Positions 27,379-35,318 of a DNA stretch of 39,660 bases are shown piece after piece. The stretch's first letter is position 1; each line of letters opens with the position of its first letter. This DNA is from Pseudanabaena sp. FACHB-2040 (GTDB lineage: Bacteria; Cyanobacteriota; Cyanobacteriia; Phormidesmidales; Phormidesmidaceae), in contig NZ_JACJQO010000043.1 of the NCBI RefSeq assembly GCF_014696715.1, positions 1 to 39,660 on the forward strand. Direction: 5' to 3'. The notes under the pieces are model-generated. The model saw only the letters and a program-made list of their open reading frames with translations. It searched no databases and was not told the DNA's origin. The translations under genes were made by a program, and so were the position numbers.

Positions 27379-28869
27379 ATGCAAGGAGAACTTCGAGGCG
27401 ACATTACCCGCGATACCTACAGCCCCCAAAAGCAGTTTCTGCGGGTGCTGATGCAGCAAGGACGGGTGCAGATCGATGCCGACTTTAACGAGCAGGTTTC
27501 CATTCTGCTGCACTACCTCCAGACCCTGGCCACCGACCTGATTGGCCCTTACGGCGTGCCTGCGGCAGCTCCTGGCTTTGAGATTGGGATCGATTTGAAC
27601 GGCACTAATCTCAGGGACTTAACCATTAGTAAAGGCCGCTACTACCTAGAAGGATTGCTCTGCGAGAACGACACAAACACCAGTTTTGAGAAGCAGCCCT
27701 ATTTCTCCCAAACTCCCGAGTATGACTACCCCGATTTTCCTTTCCTGGTCTACCTGGATGTCTGGGAGCGCCATGTGGATCATACGCAGGATGGCGACTC
27801 CGGTGCCAGCATTCGTGAGGTGGCCCTGGGTGGCCCTGACACCGCTACTCGCTCGAAGGTGATCTGGCAGGTCAGGCATACTCCCCGGATCCTCAGCGAG
27901 TCTGATACCGATCTGCGGCGAGTACTCGATCCCAATGCCCAAATTGGAGAGGATGAGCCTGACGAAGGAGAGCTTTTTGCTCTGATCAATCAAGCGGCAG
28001 AGCGCCTCAAAACTGATCCAGATATGCTCAAACGACTCTTAGGCCGCGCTGATGAACAGGGTCCCACGCTCAAAGCCAGAGCCGCCAAAAACAGCACGAC
28101 CGCTCCCCACGACCCTTGCACCGTTGCTCCCGACTCCCGCTACCGAGGGGCCGAAAACCAGCTCTACCGGGTTGAAGTCCACACGGGCGGCGACGAGCCC
28201 ACCTTCAAATGGTCGCGGGAAAACAGCGCTGTAGTCTTTCCTATTGCCTCGGCCCTTGGCCAGGTAGTGACCCTGGAGCACCTGGGCTACGACAGCCGCT
28301 TTAGCCTCAGAGAGGGTGATTGGGTCGAGGTCATTGACGATGCCTACATCTATCGCAATGAGCCTAAGCCATTGCTTCAAGTGAAAAAAATTGATCTGAT
28401 CACCCTACAGGTAACGTTAAGCGCACCGCCTGACGGGACTACAGGGCGCGATCGCAAACTTCACCCCGCCCTGCGCCGTTGGGATCATAAAGCGAGCAAC
28501 CCCAGTCTAGGCGGCAGCGCCATTGCTGCCGATGGAGCCCTGCCGATTCAGTTTACCGAAGCCGGAGATGACCGCTGGCAAACCCTAGAAAACGGTGTGC
28601 AGGTTCAGTTTCAGCCGGGCACTTACCGCCCCGGCGACTACTGGCTAGTCCCTGCCCGCACCGCTACTGGAAATGTGGAGTGGCCCCAGGAGCAGATGCC
28701 GGGTGCTAAACCCACGCCCCAGGCGCTGCCGCCCCACGGCGTCAAGCACTACTACGCGCCCCTGGCCCTGATTGCTGAGGATGACCAGGGTAAAATCCAA
28801 GCCGTAGACTGCCGTTACCTGTTTGCGCCGCTGCCCCCCGCAGCCCCTGCTGCGCCACCTGAAGCTTAA
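27379..28869 (+). CDS. DUF6519 family protein, putative tail-fibre/baseplate accessory
   Basis: The 496-residue product begins MQGELRGDITRDTYSPQKQF then LRVLMQQGRVQIDADFNEQVSILLHYLQTLATDLIGP, the signature of DUF6519 proteins that accompany CIS and tail clusters. The middle has VYLDVWERHVD and NQLYRVEVHTGG...FKWSRENSAVVFPI, conserved in the family. The end is Pro/Ala-rich. No catalytic motif is known. AGGAG (27366-27370) precedes the ATG. As the last gene tightly linked to the CIS operon it is a good candidate for a fibre or anchor, but its biochemical role is unknown. Confidence 0.82.
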   Translation: MQGELRGDITRDTYSPQKQFLRVLMQQGRVQIDADFNEQVSILLHYLQTLATDLIGPYGVPAAAPGFEIGIDLNGTNLRDLTISKGRYYLEGLLCENDTNTSFEKQPYFSQTPEYDYPDFPFLVYLDVWERHVDHTQDGDSGASIREVALGGPDTATRSKVIWQVRHTPRILSESDTDLRRVLDPNAQIGEDEPDEGELFALINQAAERLKTDPDMLKRLLGRADEQGPTLKARAAKNSTTAPHDPCTVAPDSRYRGAENQLYRVEVHTGGDEPTFKWSRENSAVVFPIASALGQVVTLEHLGYDSRFSLREGDWVEVIDDAYIYRNEPKPLLQVKKIDLITLQVTLSAPPDGTTGRDRKLHPALRRWDHKASNPSLGGSAIAADGALPIQFTEAGDDRWQTLENGVQVQFQPGTYRPGDYWLVPARTATGNVEWPQEQMPGAKPTPQALPPHGVKHYYAPLALIAEDDQGKIQAVDCRYLFAPLPPAAPAAPPEA

Positions 28870-28906
28870 TGCCGCCAGACAAAGTAATCGAAGGTAAGCT
28901 GGGCCT

Positions 28907-31597
28907 ATGGTTGTCTCCCCCTATTCAAAATTCTCAGCGGGAGCCTCAGCAGTTGCGATCGCAACTCTCTTCCTGCTGAGTAGCCCTGCCAGCGCCCAGG
29001 CTGCGGCTTGCCCGCTCTTGCTGTCGGAGTCTACTGTCGATTTAGAAAGCACGTTTGCCTCCGCAGACCTGGCGACTTGCGGCGTTGAGACGGTACCTAC
29101 TCTGCTGGCAGCATTAAAGCACCTAGACTGGCAGCAGCGAGCAGCAGCGGCTTACCTTTTGGGGCAACTCAGCCCTGAGGCGGCTCACGCCGTTCCTGCC
29201 CTTACAGGCAGGGCTGGCAGCTTAGGCGCACTGCAAGACGACCATCCCGCAGTGCGTTTTGCCGCCGCCAGAGCGCTGGGGCAGATGGGTTATACAGAGG
29301 GGGTAGATGCCCTGCTTCAAGCTCTAAAGGACGAAGACGAAAGCGTACAGGCTAGCGCGATCATAGCGCTGGCGCAGTTAGAACCGAAGACTGGTGCCGC
29401 CCTGCCCCGACTCTTTGAGGTTTTAGAAACGCGAGGTATTTACAATAGCTTTGCTCCTGATGCTTCCGTGCCGCCTTTAGGTCAACAAATTGACCTCCTG
29501 CAAACGCTCCTAGAAGACGGCAACTGGGCTGTGCGTAGCTTTGCTGCTGAATCTTTAGTTGAAATCGTAAAAAATCAACCCGATACCCTGGCGCATCTAC
29601 AGTTTAGTCGTTTCCACCACAGCGGCCTAGTCCACGGGCTGAGGGGGAAGATTACACACCAAATTGGGTTAGCCCCTATGCTGTGGGCGCTTCAATCCTC
29701 TAACCCAAGGGCGCGTAGCACCGCTGCTGAAGCATTGGGAGAATTGCGCTCAACGGAGGCTGTGCCTGACCTACTGATGATTTTGAATGACCCAGATGAA
29801 GCAACCCGCTTTAATGCCATTAAAGCCTTGGGTCAAATTGGCTCGGCTGAGGCTGTGCCTGCTTTGCTTAATCAGCTACAGGCTGACAGTGTAGAGATTC
29901 GCCAGGCAGCCGCGACTGCTCTGGGACAAATTTCTGGCCCAGATTCTGTGGCTGCGCTTACGGCAGCGTTATCTAGCGACATTAGCGCCACTGCTGCCAA
30001 ATTTTTGGGCACAGCAGGCGCAGAAACTGCCGTTCCAGAATTGCAGCAAGCTTTACAAAGGGCTACAGTCACTGTTGAGCTAACTGCAGAGGATCTGCGG
30101 TTAGACCCCTCTCGCTCTATCTGCCGGGCTGCCCCAATGGCACTGGGGCGAATTGGTTCTAGCGAAGCTGTAGAGATCTTGGTGGAAGCGTTGCAGCAAG
30201 AGAACTGGCTGTTGCGCAGATGCGTTTTAGAGGCGTTTGCCCAAATTTCCATGGAAGAGTCGTCTGAACCATTGGTTCAGGCCCGACGGCAATTGGTGCC
30301 GCTCCTAGTAGAAGCCCTACAGCAGACCTGGCCTTACGACCAGGAGATCTTCCATCAGACTTTTATGGAAAGCATTCGTATCCGCAAGGAAGCGGCCAGC
30401 GCTTTAGCTCTGGTGGATAGTGATGTGGTTCCTTATCTCATAGAGATGATTCCTCCTGAAACAGGCATTCCCATTTTTATTGAGCTGCTGCAAAATACCA
30501 GTGCCACAGGACATCCTTTGCCCCGGGCTACTTATCGGGATTACCGCGAGTACATTGGCCCAGCGGACGACAGACTCGTTGCGATCGCGCAAGCCTATTT
30601 AGCCGCAGCTCGTACCATTGTGGCACCTGTCTCAGCTGAAGCGCTCCACCCAGATTTGCCAGCGCCCGACTTAGAGGCAGCCATTCTGCTGTCCCCATAC
30701 TTAGCCGATGACGCTACGATTAGCGCTCTAATTATGCTGCTGAGCCACGAGAATACTTCTGTCCGTCAAGAGGCTGCCGAGGCCCTGGGGCAATTGCGGG
30801 CAGCGGCAGCAGTACCTGGCCTGATGCAGCAGCTACAGGACAAGGATGATTGGGTTCCTGGCAGTGCGGCTATTGCGCTGGGGCGCATCAATACTCCAGT
30901 CGCCGTGCCCATGCTGGTACAGGCTCTAGATAGCCCCGTAGTGTTTACTCGAGCAGAGGCCGCTGCTGTTTTGGGGCAAACCGCTGATGAGACTGCGGTG
31001 CCTGGCCTAATTCAAAGCTTGCAGGATGAGGACTGGGAAGTTCGCCGCAACACGGCTACTGCCCTGGGGCAAATTGGCACCCCAGCAGCCGTGTCTGGGC
31101 TGGTCTCGGCCCTAGAAGATCCACAATTCTACGTTAGCTATGCCGCCGCTGAAGCGCTGGCCCAAATTGGCCCTGCCGCTGCGCCTGCCCTCCTAGCAGT
31201 GCTCGACCAAGCACCGCTGCCGCCTGTTTTACAGGTGGCCCTGCAAGACTATGGGGTTCAGCGTCGTCGCGCCGCCGCCTTTGCCCTGGGCCGCATGCTT
31301 GGCAACTTGGGGTTAACTGCCAACACTGTTGCTGTGGTAGACGGCCTAAGTGCCGTGGCGCTAAATTCCCAGGAGCATCCCGAAGTCCGGCGAATGGCGG
31401 CTGCCGCCTTAGCCCGGGTTGGAGTGGAGGCACCTGCAAACGATGTTGTGGCTGGCCCATCTACGTTGGTCTGCCAAGGCGTCGATCCTAATATTCACCT
31501 CTATGCCGGGCAGTGCGTCTACGAGGACGTTTTTCAAGGGGGCGATGGCCTCTACGAAATCTACGAATCGCTGCGAAAGCTGCTGAGGCGGCGATGA
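28907..31597 (+). CDS. Exported HEAT-repeat (PBS-lyase-like) protein
   Basis: The 896-residue protein begins with a good Sec signal peptide: a hydrophobic core ASAVAIATLFLLSS and the cleavage motif ASAQA at about residue 32. Almost all the rest is HEAT repeats of about 31 residues, each with an A-A-x-A-L-G-Q-hydrophobic motif (for example AVRFAAARALGQMG, VRQEAAEALGQLRAA, VRRNTATALGQIG). The array is broken by non-repeat loops around 400-600. A cysteine-rich C-terminal tail (VCQGVDPNIHLYAGQCVYED) could form a disulphide, as expected outside the cytoplasm. HEAT arrays bind proteins; PBS-lyase HEAT proteins handle phycobilins, but those are cytoplasmic. The gene is 37 bp after the DUF6519 gene, so it may be co-transcribed. 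A lumenal, periplasmic or outside scaffold for the CIS is inference. Confidence 0.85.
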   Translation: MVVSPYSKFSAGASAVAIATLFLLSSPASAQAAACPLLLSESTVDLESTFASADLATCGVETVPTLLAALKHLDWQQRAAAAYLLGQLSPEAAHAVPALTGRAGSLGALQDDHPAVRFAAARALGQMGYTEGVDALLQALKDEDESVQASAIIALAQLEPKTGAALPRLFEVLETRGIYNSFAPDASVPPLGQQIDLLQTLLEDGNWAVRSFAAESLVEIVKNQPDTLAHLQFSRFHHSGLVHGLRGKITHQIGLAPMLWALQSSNPRARSTAAEALGELRSTEAVPDLLMILNDPDEATRFNAIKALGQIGSAEAVPALLNQLQADSVEIRQAAATALGQISGPDSVAALTAALSSDISATAAKFLGTAGAETAVPELQQALQRATVTVELTAEDLRLDPSRSICRAAPMALGRIGSSEAVEILVEALQQENWLLRRCVLEAFAQISMEESSEPLVQARRQLVPLLVEALQQTWPYDQEIFHQTFMESIRIRKEAASALALVDSDVVPYLIEMIPPETGIPIFIELLQNTSATGHPLPRATYRDYREYIGPADDRLVAIAQAYLAAARTIVAPVSAEALHPDLPAPDLEAAILLSPYLADDATISALIMLLSHENTSVRQEAAEALGQLRAAAAVPGLMQQLQDKDDWVPGSAAIALGRINTPVAVPMLVQALDSPVVFTRAEAAAVLGQTADETAVPGLIQSLQDEDWEVRRNTATALGQIGTPAAVSGLVSALEDPQFYVSYAAAEALAQIGPAAAPALLAVLDQAPLPPVLQVALQDYGVQRRRAAAFALGRMLGNLGLTANTVAVVDGLSAVALNSQEHPEVRRMAAAALARVGVEAPANDVVAGPSTLVCQGVDPNIHLYAGQCVYEDVFQGGDGLYEIYESLRKLLRRR

Positions 31598-31677
31598 TAC
31601 TCAGGGGCTACTCTAAAATTACCTTACGCTAAAGCGCTCTGCACCGCTTGGTTCATCCCCTACTGCAAATTCTGGCC

Positions 31678-33861
31678 ATGACTCGAAGCTATGCCCGCCA
31701 ATCCCTTCGAGGTCGTTCCTTCAACGGGCAAGATCTGCGTCAGGCCGACTTTAGAGGGGCCGATATTCGGGGGGCGAACTTTAGCAATGCGGTGCTAGCT
31801 GGGGCGAATTTCACTGGGGTCAGAGCCGGACTGTCGCCTCTAGTCGTTCTGGGGCTGGGGGTTGCGCTGCTGCTGCTGCTGGCCCTGACCGGGTTTATTG
31901 TGGCCTACGGCAGCGCTTTTGCCGCCTTTGTCACCAGTCTTTTGGAAGCTCCAGCGACCGCAGGCCAGCGGTTGCTTCCTGGGGCGGCGCTGCTGACGCT
32001 GGCAATTTTTGTCTGGGTAACGCTGCGCCGGGGGCTAGGGGCCGCGCTGGGGGCATTTGCGATCGCAACCTCAGCCACCGTTGCAATTGTGTCTGCTCTG
32101 GGCACAGGTGATCTGATCGCGGCCTTACTAGTCACGGCAATGGCCCTAGCCGGAATGATTGCCGCCGTAATTTTGGGGGCAATCGTGCTGGCAATGCTGC
32201 TGGGGCTGGTGCCGCAGTGGGGCGTGGGGCTTGCGATCGCAGGCTTGGCCTTTGCCCTAGGGGCGCTGCCTGGCGGGGTGGAAGGGGTACAGGGCGCACC
32301 GCCAGAGGCCGTTGGCAATGCCCTCATAATTACAGCCATGACCGCAGTGGGGCTAGCCGTCCTAATTGGCTATGTTGGCCTGCGCACTCAGGGAGGCGAC
32401 CCCAGGTACAGGCTCATTGGTCCCCTCGTAACCTCCCTCGGCAGCCGCTGGGGCACCTGCTTTCGAGGCGCAGATCTCAGCGAGGCTGACTTTAGCCAGG
32501 CCAGGCTGAGCCACAGTGACTTTCGCAGTGCCAACCTCAGCCGCACCCGCTGGGCTAGCGCCACCGGACTCGCCCAGGCCCGCGTTGAGCACACCTATTT
32601 AGCAGACCCTCAAACCCGTCAGCTAGTGATAACGCAGAACGGCCAGGGCCAAACCTTTGACGGTAAAGACCTGCGGCAGGTGAACTTGCAGGGAGCCCAC
32701 TTGGCCGACGCCAGCTTCATCGGCGCTGACCTAAGCGAAGCCAACCTGGCCCAAACCGACCTGTCTCGCGCCAGGCTAGTGCGGGCTCAACTCTACCGCG
32801 CCAACCTGAGCACCGCCTGCTTTACCGGAGCCTACATTCAAGACTGGGGCATCTCGACTGAAACTCGTCTAGATCAAGTGGTTTGTGACTACATCTACAT
32901 GCGCCTGCCCGACCGCAAGGATCCCGATCCCTGCCGCAAGCCTGACAACCGGGCTGAAGTCTTTCAGCCAGGCGACTTTGCTGACTTTATTACCCCCATT
33001 CTCAAAACCCTGGACCTGTATCAGCAGCAGCATATCGACCCGCGCAGCGTGGCCAAAACCTACAAGACCATCGACCTGTTTCATCACCAGGGGCTCGATC
33101 CTGGCGCAGCGGCCTTGGCCCTGCAGCAGCTTGCTACCCAGCACCCAGAGGCAGGTCTTGAGGTGCTTACCCTGGAGGGCCGGGGCCAAGACAAAATTCG
33201 GCTGCAGGCGCGGGTGAACGACCAGGCCGATCGTTCCCAGCTTAGCGCCCAGTATTTCGAGCACTACAGCCAGTTCAAGGCCCTACCCTACCCCGATTTG
33301 CAAGCGCTGCTGGCCGGAATTGCCGAGAAAGACAGCCAGATCCACCGCTTGGGAGCCATGCTAGAAACCGCCATTCAGCAGCCCCGCTTCTACGTCGAAA
33401 CCTATCAAAACCAAGGAGAGTTTATTATGTCGCAAAGCAAGGGAAACATCCAAATCGGCGATGTGCAGGGCAACATCAGCGGCTTGGCCGCTGCCGGAGA
33501 TAACCAGGCCATCACAGGGTCTGCCCTGGGCGACATTAGCGGCAGCGTGACTATGCTCATTGGCCAGCTGCCTGAAGCCTCCGAAGAACAGATTCAAATT
33601 AAAGCTTTATTAGCCCAGCTTCAAAGCGTCATTGAGTCTGAGCCAGCCCTCCCAGAAGAGGACAAAGCCGAAGCCTTAGAGCAAGTCAAGACCCTGGCTG
33701 AAGCCAGCTATAAGCCCGAAGATGGCCCCCTGAAAAAGTCGGCCAAAACCGCTCTCAAAATTCTCAAGGGCACTGCTGCCACCCTGCCAGATGCAACGGC
33801 TTTGGTGGAGGGTTTTAACAAACTGCTGCCTGCGATCGCAACCCTATTGGCTCTAATTTAA
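31678..33861 (+). CDS. Membrane pentapeptide-repeat protein with conserved cyanobacterial C-terminal domain
   Basis: Starting at ATG 31678 the product has 727 residues; a TTG at 31648 would add 10 and has no better ribosome binding site. Pentapeptide repeats (A-D/N-F/L-x-x) occur at about 14-47 and again at about 257-387. Between them, residues about 50-240 form six to eight hydrophobic helices, so the repeats face one side of a membrane. The C-terminal third follows a pattern common in cyanobacterial pentapeptide proteins: VCDYIYMRLPDRKDPDPCRKPDNRAEVFQPGDFADFI, FYVETYQNQGEFIMSQSKGN, and a Gly/Ser-rich IGDVQGNISGLAAAGDNQAITG. Function is unknown. It lies 80 bp after the HEAT gene in the same direction. 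An internal ATG has its own ribosome binding site. Confidence 0.82.
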   Translation: MTRSYARQSLRGRSFNGQDLRQADFRGADIRGANFSNAVLAGANFTGVRAGLSPLVVLGLGVALLLLLALTGFIVAYGSAFAAFVTSLLEAPATAGQRLLPGAALLTLAIFVWVTLRRGLGAALGAFAIATSATVAIVSALGTGDLIAALLVTAMALAGMIAAVILGAIVLAMLLGLVPQWGVGLAIAGLAFALGALPGGVEGVQGAPPEAVGNALIITAMTAVGLAVLIGYVGLRTQGGDPRYRLIGPLVTSLGSRWGTCFRGADLSEADFSQARLSHSDFRSANLSRTRWASATGLAQARVEHTYLADPQTRQLVITQNGQGQTFDGKDLRQVNLQGAHLADASFIGADLSEANLAQTDLSRARLVRAQLYRANLSTACFTGAYIQDWGISTETRLDQVVCDYIYMRLPDRKDPDPCRKPDNRAEVFQPGDFADFITPILKTLDLYQQQHIDPRSVAKTYKTIDLFHHQGLDPGAAALALQQLATQHPEAGLEVLTLEGRGQDKIRLQARVNDQADRSQLSAQYFEHYSQFKALPYPDLQALLAGIAEKDSQIHRLGAMLETAIQQPRFYVETYQNQGEFIMSQSKGNIQIGDVQGNISGLAAAGDNQAITGSALGDISGSVTMLIGQLPEASEEQIQIKALLAQLQSVIESEPALPEEDKAEALEQVKTLAEASYKPEDGPLKKSAKTALKILKGTAATLPDATALVEGFNKLLPAIATLLALI
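33413..33429 (+). promoter_or_regulatory. Internal Shine-Dalgarno and ATG within the pentapeptide gene
   Basis: AAGGAG (33413-33418) stands 8 nt before the in-frame ATG at 33427, a better translation signal than the gene's own start. Internal initiation would give a 144-residue protein starting MSQSKGNIQIGDVQGN. It may be real or may simply reflect the codons for Q-G-E. Confidence 0.3.
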
Positions 33862-33873
33862 CCTCAGTTTGGT

Positions 33874-33975
33874 TTAAGCAGCTTGTGGTAGAGCAAAGTC
33901 CAGATTGAGAGCGGGTGTCTTAGGTTAGTGGCAATAGGCAATCAAGCCGTAGAGCACATTAACCATGAAGTTGAC
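33874..33975 (-). pseudogene. C-terminal scrap of a DDE transposase
   Basis: On the minus strand the frame reads VNFMVNVLYGLIAYCH, a stop, then PKTPALNLDFALPQAA and a stop. N-x-x-V-N-x-x-x-G-L-I-A-Y-C-x-x-P-K-x-P is a pattern I associate with transposase C-termini in cyanobacteria. The inner TAA could be a mutated CAA. The exact family is not certain. Confidence 0.35.
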
Positions 33976-34225
33976 CGGGCTCGGAAGTCGTCGACTTTGA
34001 GGTACCACCACCCCTGCGAGGGCTGGAAAAAGCCAAACAGATTACAGGTGCCTTCTTGTGTGTATTCTTCATAGTGCCCAAGAGCACTACCAGGTTCAGC
34101 GGGGATGGAGGTGTGGGTCTCGCCAACGAGCCGCACTGGTCGCTCGTCAAGGCAGACCACCGGAGCATCTGGGTCATAAGGTTGGCGGTACAACTCGGCG
34201 TGCAGCGATGAAACCGGAGCTCGCG
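33960..34225 (-). pseudogene. IS630-like transposase fragment (DDE core)
   Basis: The minus-strand frame includes YRQPYDPDAPVVCLDERPVR, then ETHTSIPAEPGSALGHYEEY and GTCNLFGFFQPSQGWWYLKV. This matches the middle of IS630-type transposases, where the D of CLDE is a catalytic residue. The frame breaks soon after (WLMCSTA stop), and no start is present. It is a decayed remnant next to other transposase pieces. Confidence 0.7.
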
Positions 34226-34257
34226 TTGACAGTCAAAACCAGTGGGAATAGGTGTTT

Positions 34258-34885
34258 CAAAACGAGCAGGTGTGCCTGATGTGATTCGTCGGAGCGGGGG
34301 CAGGGGGTTCATTAATGAGGTAATAGCAGACCACCATCCCCAGGTGTGGGTCTCTGATTTATTCAGTTCTCAAAAGGCGCACCTGGCAGCACAGTGGCAA
34401 GTGTGTATGGCCCATCAACTGGGCGATTGCTAATATGCCATGATGCTGGCAATGATCTTTTCGCGCCTCGGATGAAGCGCCTATTGCTGCGGGCCATCGC
34501 TTTGCAACGGCAACGACAAAAACTAGCTCCCTCTACCGTCAAGCAATACTGCTCAAGGCTCAGAGGGCTCAGAGAGATCCTCAATCTCAAACCAAAGCAA
34601 GCTAATGGGCAAAAGTTGCTCAAACGCTACCTCAAGCTTCGCCATCATCTACTGCTCTTCCTTGACAATGAGACGGTGCCGCTGACCAACAACTCCAGTG
34701 AGCAAGCTTTGCGATGAAGCGTGGTCTTCCGCAAGGTCACCCATGGCTTTCGCTCCGACTAGGGGGCCGAGTTGTTCGCTTTGGTGCGTTCGCTCGTCAA
34801 CACGGCTAAGCGCCAGGGTATTTCTGCCTTTGATGCCATTTCTCGCGCCCTTACTGCACAGCAGTCCGACTGGCTATTGGGTTAA
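34258..34885 (+). pseudogene. IS66-family transposase remnant with frameshift and stops
   Basis: Two + strand frames join to give an IS66-like sequence: HHPQVWVSDLFSSQKAHLAAQWQVCMAHQL, then after a frameshift near 34430 DAGNDLFAPRMKRLLLRAIA, LFLDNETVPLTNNSSEQALR, and beyond two stops (TGA at 34715-34717, TAG at 34760-34762) GAELFALVRSLVNTAKRQGISAFDAISRAL. Both stops probably replaced TGG tryptophan codons. Only the catalytic C-terminal part is left. Confidence 0.8.
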
Positions 34886-34887
34886 GC

Positions 34888-35000
34888 AATTACCACAATC
34901 GTATACGTTGCCACGCCGATCACAGTCGTTCCTCTCGCTTTAGTTGCAAGGCTGCCACACCACAGCCGCTCTTGAGCACGTAATGCAGTCGTTCAATTTG
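34888..35000 (-). pseudogene. C-terminal fragment of the IS4-type transposase (left half of split copy B)
   Basis: The minus strand reads ERLHYVLKSGCGVAALQLKR..., matching copy A's ERLHYILKSGCGVEALQLKR at 2517-2612. A stop and a 1-bp deletion follow. It ends at the IS66 remnant on one side and at the inverted repeat of the recombinase element on the other. The remainder of the same gene resumes at 37593. Confidence 0.75.
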
Positions 35001-35186
35001 CCAATCACAATACCCCTATACCACTAACAGTCTCCCAGTCCCCTATCTTGGGAATTGAAGCTCTGCTTGGTTTGGTTGCGCTCACCGCTCAATTCCAAAC
35101 CACTGAACCCAATGCACATTCCCTAAGTACGGACACATCGCCATGTCTGGACCACTCCCCCCCCGCCTCCACATCCGGATCTCTCG

Positions 35187-35318
35187 CTGATTTGGCTGCA
35201 TCTGCCAGCTCACAATCGCCAGCAGCTCCTGCACCTGATCACGCAACTGCTCGAAGCTCAGATCTCGGCCACACCACAGCCTCCGGAGGAGACCAATGAG
35301 TCAACAGCTTCTCTTTGA
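35187..35318 (+). pseudogene. Fragment of a small accessory protein upstream of the recombinase
   Basis: This 44-codon frame (LIWLHLPAHNRQQLLHLITQLLEAQ...) has no start codon. It resembles the short helical proteins with a W-x-x-L-P-x-x-x-R-Q-Q-L-L pattern that I associate with the gene just before serine recombinases of this type. It overlaps the recombinase start at 35296. Nothing coding is seen in 35021-35186. Confidence 0.35.

Noticed and set aside
35048-35299. 83-residue frame ahead of the recombinase
   Set aside because: Low-complexity Ser/Ala/Thr sequence; another frame of the same DNA shows a recognisable accessory-protein pattern.
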